Positions 31,093-32,378 of a stretch of DNA of 32,378 nt are shown piece by piece (position 1 is the first letter of the stretch; every line of letters begins with the position of its first letter). A model generated the notes under the pieces. The model was not told the origin of the DNA, did not search any database, and worked only from the letters and a program-made list of their open reading frames with translations. Location: assembly GCA_028875875.1 (NCBI GenBank), contig JAGWUV010000038.1, forward strand, positions 1-32,378, given 5' to 3'. The position numbers and the translations under genes were made by a program. Source of the DNA: Bacteroidota bacterium. GTDB lineage: Bacteria; Bacteroidota; Bacteroidia; Chitinophagales; Chitinophagaceae.

Positions 31093-32378
31093 TTGGCTAC
31101 AGATAAATTAACAACTAACGATTTGCCGGCTAAAACTACTGTTGATTCAAATTCTAAGAAAAAAAAGGCAGGTGCCAAACCGGCTACTTCAAAGAAAGCA
31201 GGTACTGCAAAAAAAACTGTTGCCAGCGAACCATTGGTTCCTGCAACTGCCCCCAAAGCATCTTCTCCAGCTAAAAAAACTGCTACTACAAAAAAGGTAT
31301 CTTCAAAAGAAGTAACTGCTCAAACAGTTTCAAAAAAAACTGCTTCGCCTAAAAATACAACAGAAAAAAAGAGCCTTACGGTTACTTTCCAGGTGAAGTT
31401 TCATACCAGTTTCGGACAAAACCTTTTTGTGCTGGGTAATCATCCTTTGTTGGGTGACGGTGATGTGAGTAAGGCTTTGCCCATGCATTATTTTAATGAT
31501 GGAATATGGACCGCTTCTTTGTATTGGGATGATGAACAATTACCCAAAGACACTATCGTTTACAATTATATATTAAAGAACCCAGACGGAACCCTAAGTT
31601 ACGATTGGGGGAAAGATAAATTCTTTATACCCGCTACTTATACAACGCAACAGGTTTTAATAAAAGATGCCTGGAACTTTGCGGGCTATTTTGAGAATGC
31701 CTTTTACACTGAGCCTTTTCAGAAAGTATTACTGAAAGAAAATCACACAGCAGTTAAAATAGCTGTACCAAAAAAAGTTACACATGTGTTCAAAGCAAAA
31801 GCGCCATTACTGGCTAAAGGTCAAACACTTTGCCTGTTAGGAAGTGCCGCTTCTTTGAATGAATGGGATAGTACAGAACCAGTTTTGATGAGTAGCGCTG
31901 AAGGCGAAGATGCCTACAGTGTTTCCCTTAATTTAAGCAAAGATGTTTTTCCTGTTGCGTATAAGTACGGTATCTATGATATTGAGAAAAAGCAATTCCA
32001 ATCTTTTGAAGAAGGCAACAACCGGGTTTTGTACGAAGCAGCGGAAGCTGATAAGCTTACTATTGTGAATGATGGTTTTGCTGTATTTCCTATAGCACAT
32101 TGGAAAGGGGCCGGGGTTGCCATTCCCGTATTCAGTCTGCGTTCATCTCAAAGCTTTGGCGTAGGAGAGTTTGCTGACATTAAGCTGTTGACTGATTGGT
32201 GTATTTCTGTAGGATTGAAACTTATTCAGATCCTTCCTATTAATGATACAACGGCTACGCATACATGGACTGATTCTTATCCTTATGCAGCAATTTCTGC
32301 CTTTGCGCTTCATCCAATGTACCTGAACCTTAAGCAGGTGGCCGGGGAAAAGCATAGTGCTATTGTTGAGCAGTTGGA
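31093..32378 (+). CDS. malQ: DPE2-like 4-alpha-glucanotransferase (GH77), 5' part, with Lys-rich N-terminal tail
   Basis: Open from a stop at 31057 to the window end, so only the first 428 codons are seen. No ATG occurs before 31483, which is inside the first carbohydrate-binding domain; TTG at 31093 is the best start. Residues 1-96 are a low-complexity Lys/Ala/Thr/Pro tail with PAKKT and KKTAT-type motifs. CBM20 domain 1 spans about 97-190 (VTFQVKFHTSFGQNLFVLGN), CBM20 domain 2 about 230-325 (HVFKAKAPLLAKGQTLCLLG), and the GH77 domain begins near 336 (HWKGAGVAIPVFSLRSSQSF, then SYPYAAISAFALHPMYLNL). Tandem CBM20 plus GH77 is the plant DPE2 layout, also known from Bacteroidota. It transfers glucan chains in maltose/glycogen metabolism. 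Catalytic residues lie outside the window. Confidence 0.88.
   Translation, partial: MATDKLTTNDLPAKTTVDSNSKKKKAGAKPATSKKAGTAKKTVASEPLVPATAPKASSPAKKTATTKKVSSKEVTAQTVSKKTASPKNTTEKKSLTVTFQVKFHTSFGQNLFVLGNHPLLGDGDVSKALPMHYFNDGIWTASLYWDDEQLPKDTIVYNYILKNPDGTLSYDWGKDKFFIPATYTTQQVLIKDAWNFAGYFENAFYTEPFQKVLLKENHTAVKIAVPKKVTHVFKAKAPLLAKGQTLCLLGSAASLNEWDSTEPVLMSSAEGEDAYSVSLNLSKDVFPVAYKYGIYDIEKKQFQSFEEGNNRVLYEAAEADKLTIVNDGFAVFPIAHWKGAGVAIPVFSLRSSQSFGVGEFADIKLLTDWCISVGLKLIQILPINDTTATHTWTDSYPYAAISAFALHPMYLNLKQVAGEKHSAIVEQL

Noticed and set aside
1-32378. CRISPR array, insertion sequence, prophage, toxin-antitoxin or defence island
   Set aside because: I saw no regularly spaced repeats, transposase, integrase, phage structural or defence-family motifs; gene content is core metabolism, translation and envelope.

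Overview
This window looks like core chromosome of a Bacteroidota bacterium, most likely of the Chitinophagaceae/Chitinophagales type. The reasons are moderate-to-low GC, TAnnTTTG-type -7 promoter boxes in place of sigma-70 -10 boxes, almost no Shine-Dalgarno sequences, and several genes typical of the phylum (DUF3078 protein, short MiaE, BioF-type synthase, DPE2-like MalQ with tandem CBM20, LptE next to an enhancer-binding protein and secG). The organism assignment is an inference from gene content. I see no rRNA, tRNA, CRISPR array, insertion sequence, phage gene or recognisable defence system.

Layout. 1-3.1 kb: sulfur amino-acid and methyl-cycle genes cysM and ahcY (minus), then a divergent Lrp/AsnC regulator whose shared intergenic region holds an operator-like inverted repeat. 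3.1-6.9 kb (minus): valS, a PAP2 phosphatase and a GNAT acetyltransferase in one tight unit. 6.9-7.3 kb: a mostly non-coding stretch with a 38-residue membrane miniprotein. 7.3-11.6 kb (plus): a DnaQ-type exonuclease fused to a GIY-YIG nuclease, then tex and a TrmH-type methyltransferase. 11.6-18.7 kb (minus): miaB, a sigma-54 enhancer-binding protein, lptE, an uncharacterised 363-residue protein and secG, closed by a terminator; then mltG, a YihY/BrkB membrane protein and a 65-residue membrane protein. 18.8-20.9 kb: a DUF3078 outer-membrane-type protein facing purK. 21.2-25.9 kb (plus): hppD with its own terminator, then a UxaA-family dehydratase, an SDR dehydrogenase and a FAH-family hydrolase. 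That trio fits a non-phosphorylative deoxy-sugar acid (L-fuconate/L-rhamnonate-like) pathway. 26.0-32.4 kb: a YafK/DpaA-like L,D-transpeptidase-fold protein, miaE (minus), a BioF-type synthase, a 69-residue conserved-looking protein, a di-haem cytochrome c, a GT4 glycosyltransferase, and the start of a DPE2-like 4-alpha-glucanotransferase that runs off the window.

How the genes work together. Most are housekeeping: tRNA charging and modification (valS, miaB, miaE, trmH), envelope biogenesis (lptE, secG, mltG, PAP2, YafK-like), purine synthesis (purK) and biotin synthesis (bioF). MiaB and MiaE both act on A37 of tRNA, although their genes are 8 kb apart. The most unusual items are: a histone-H1-like Lys/Ala/Pro-rich tail with a non-ATG start on the glucanotransferase; the Lrp-ahcY operator region; a 20-bp exact intergenic repeat about 24 kb apart; the exonuclease/GIY-YIG fusion; and the deoxy-sugar acid trio. 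I did not find a clearly new multi-gene system.
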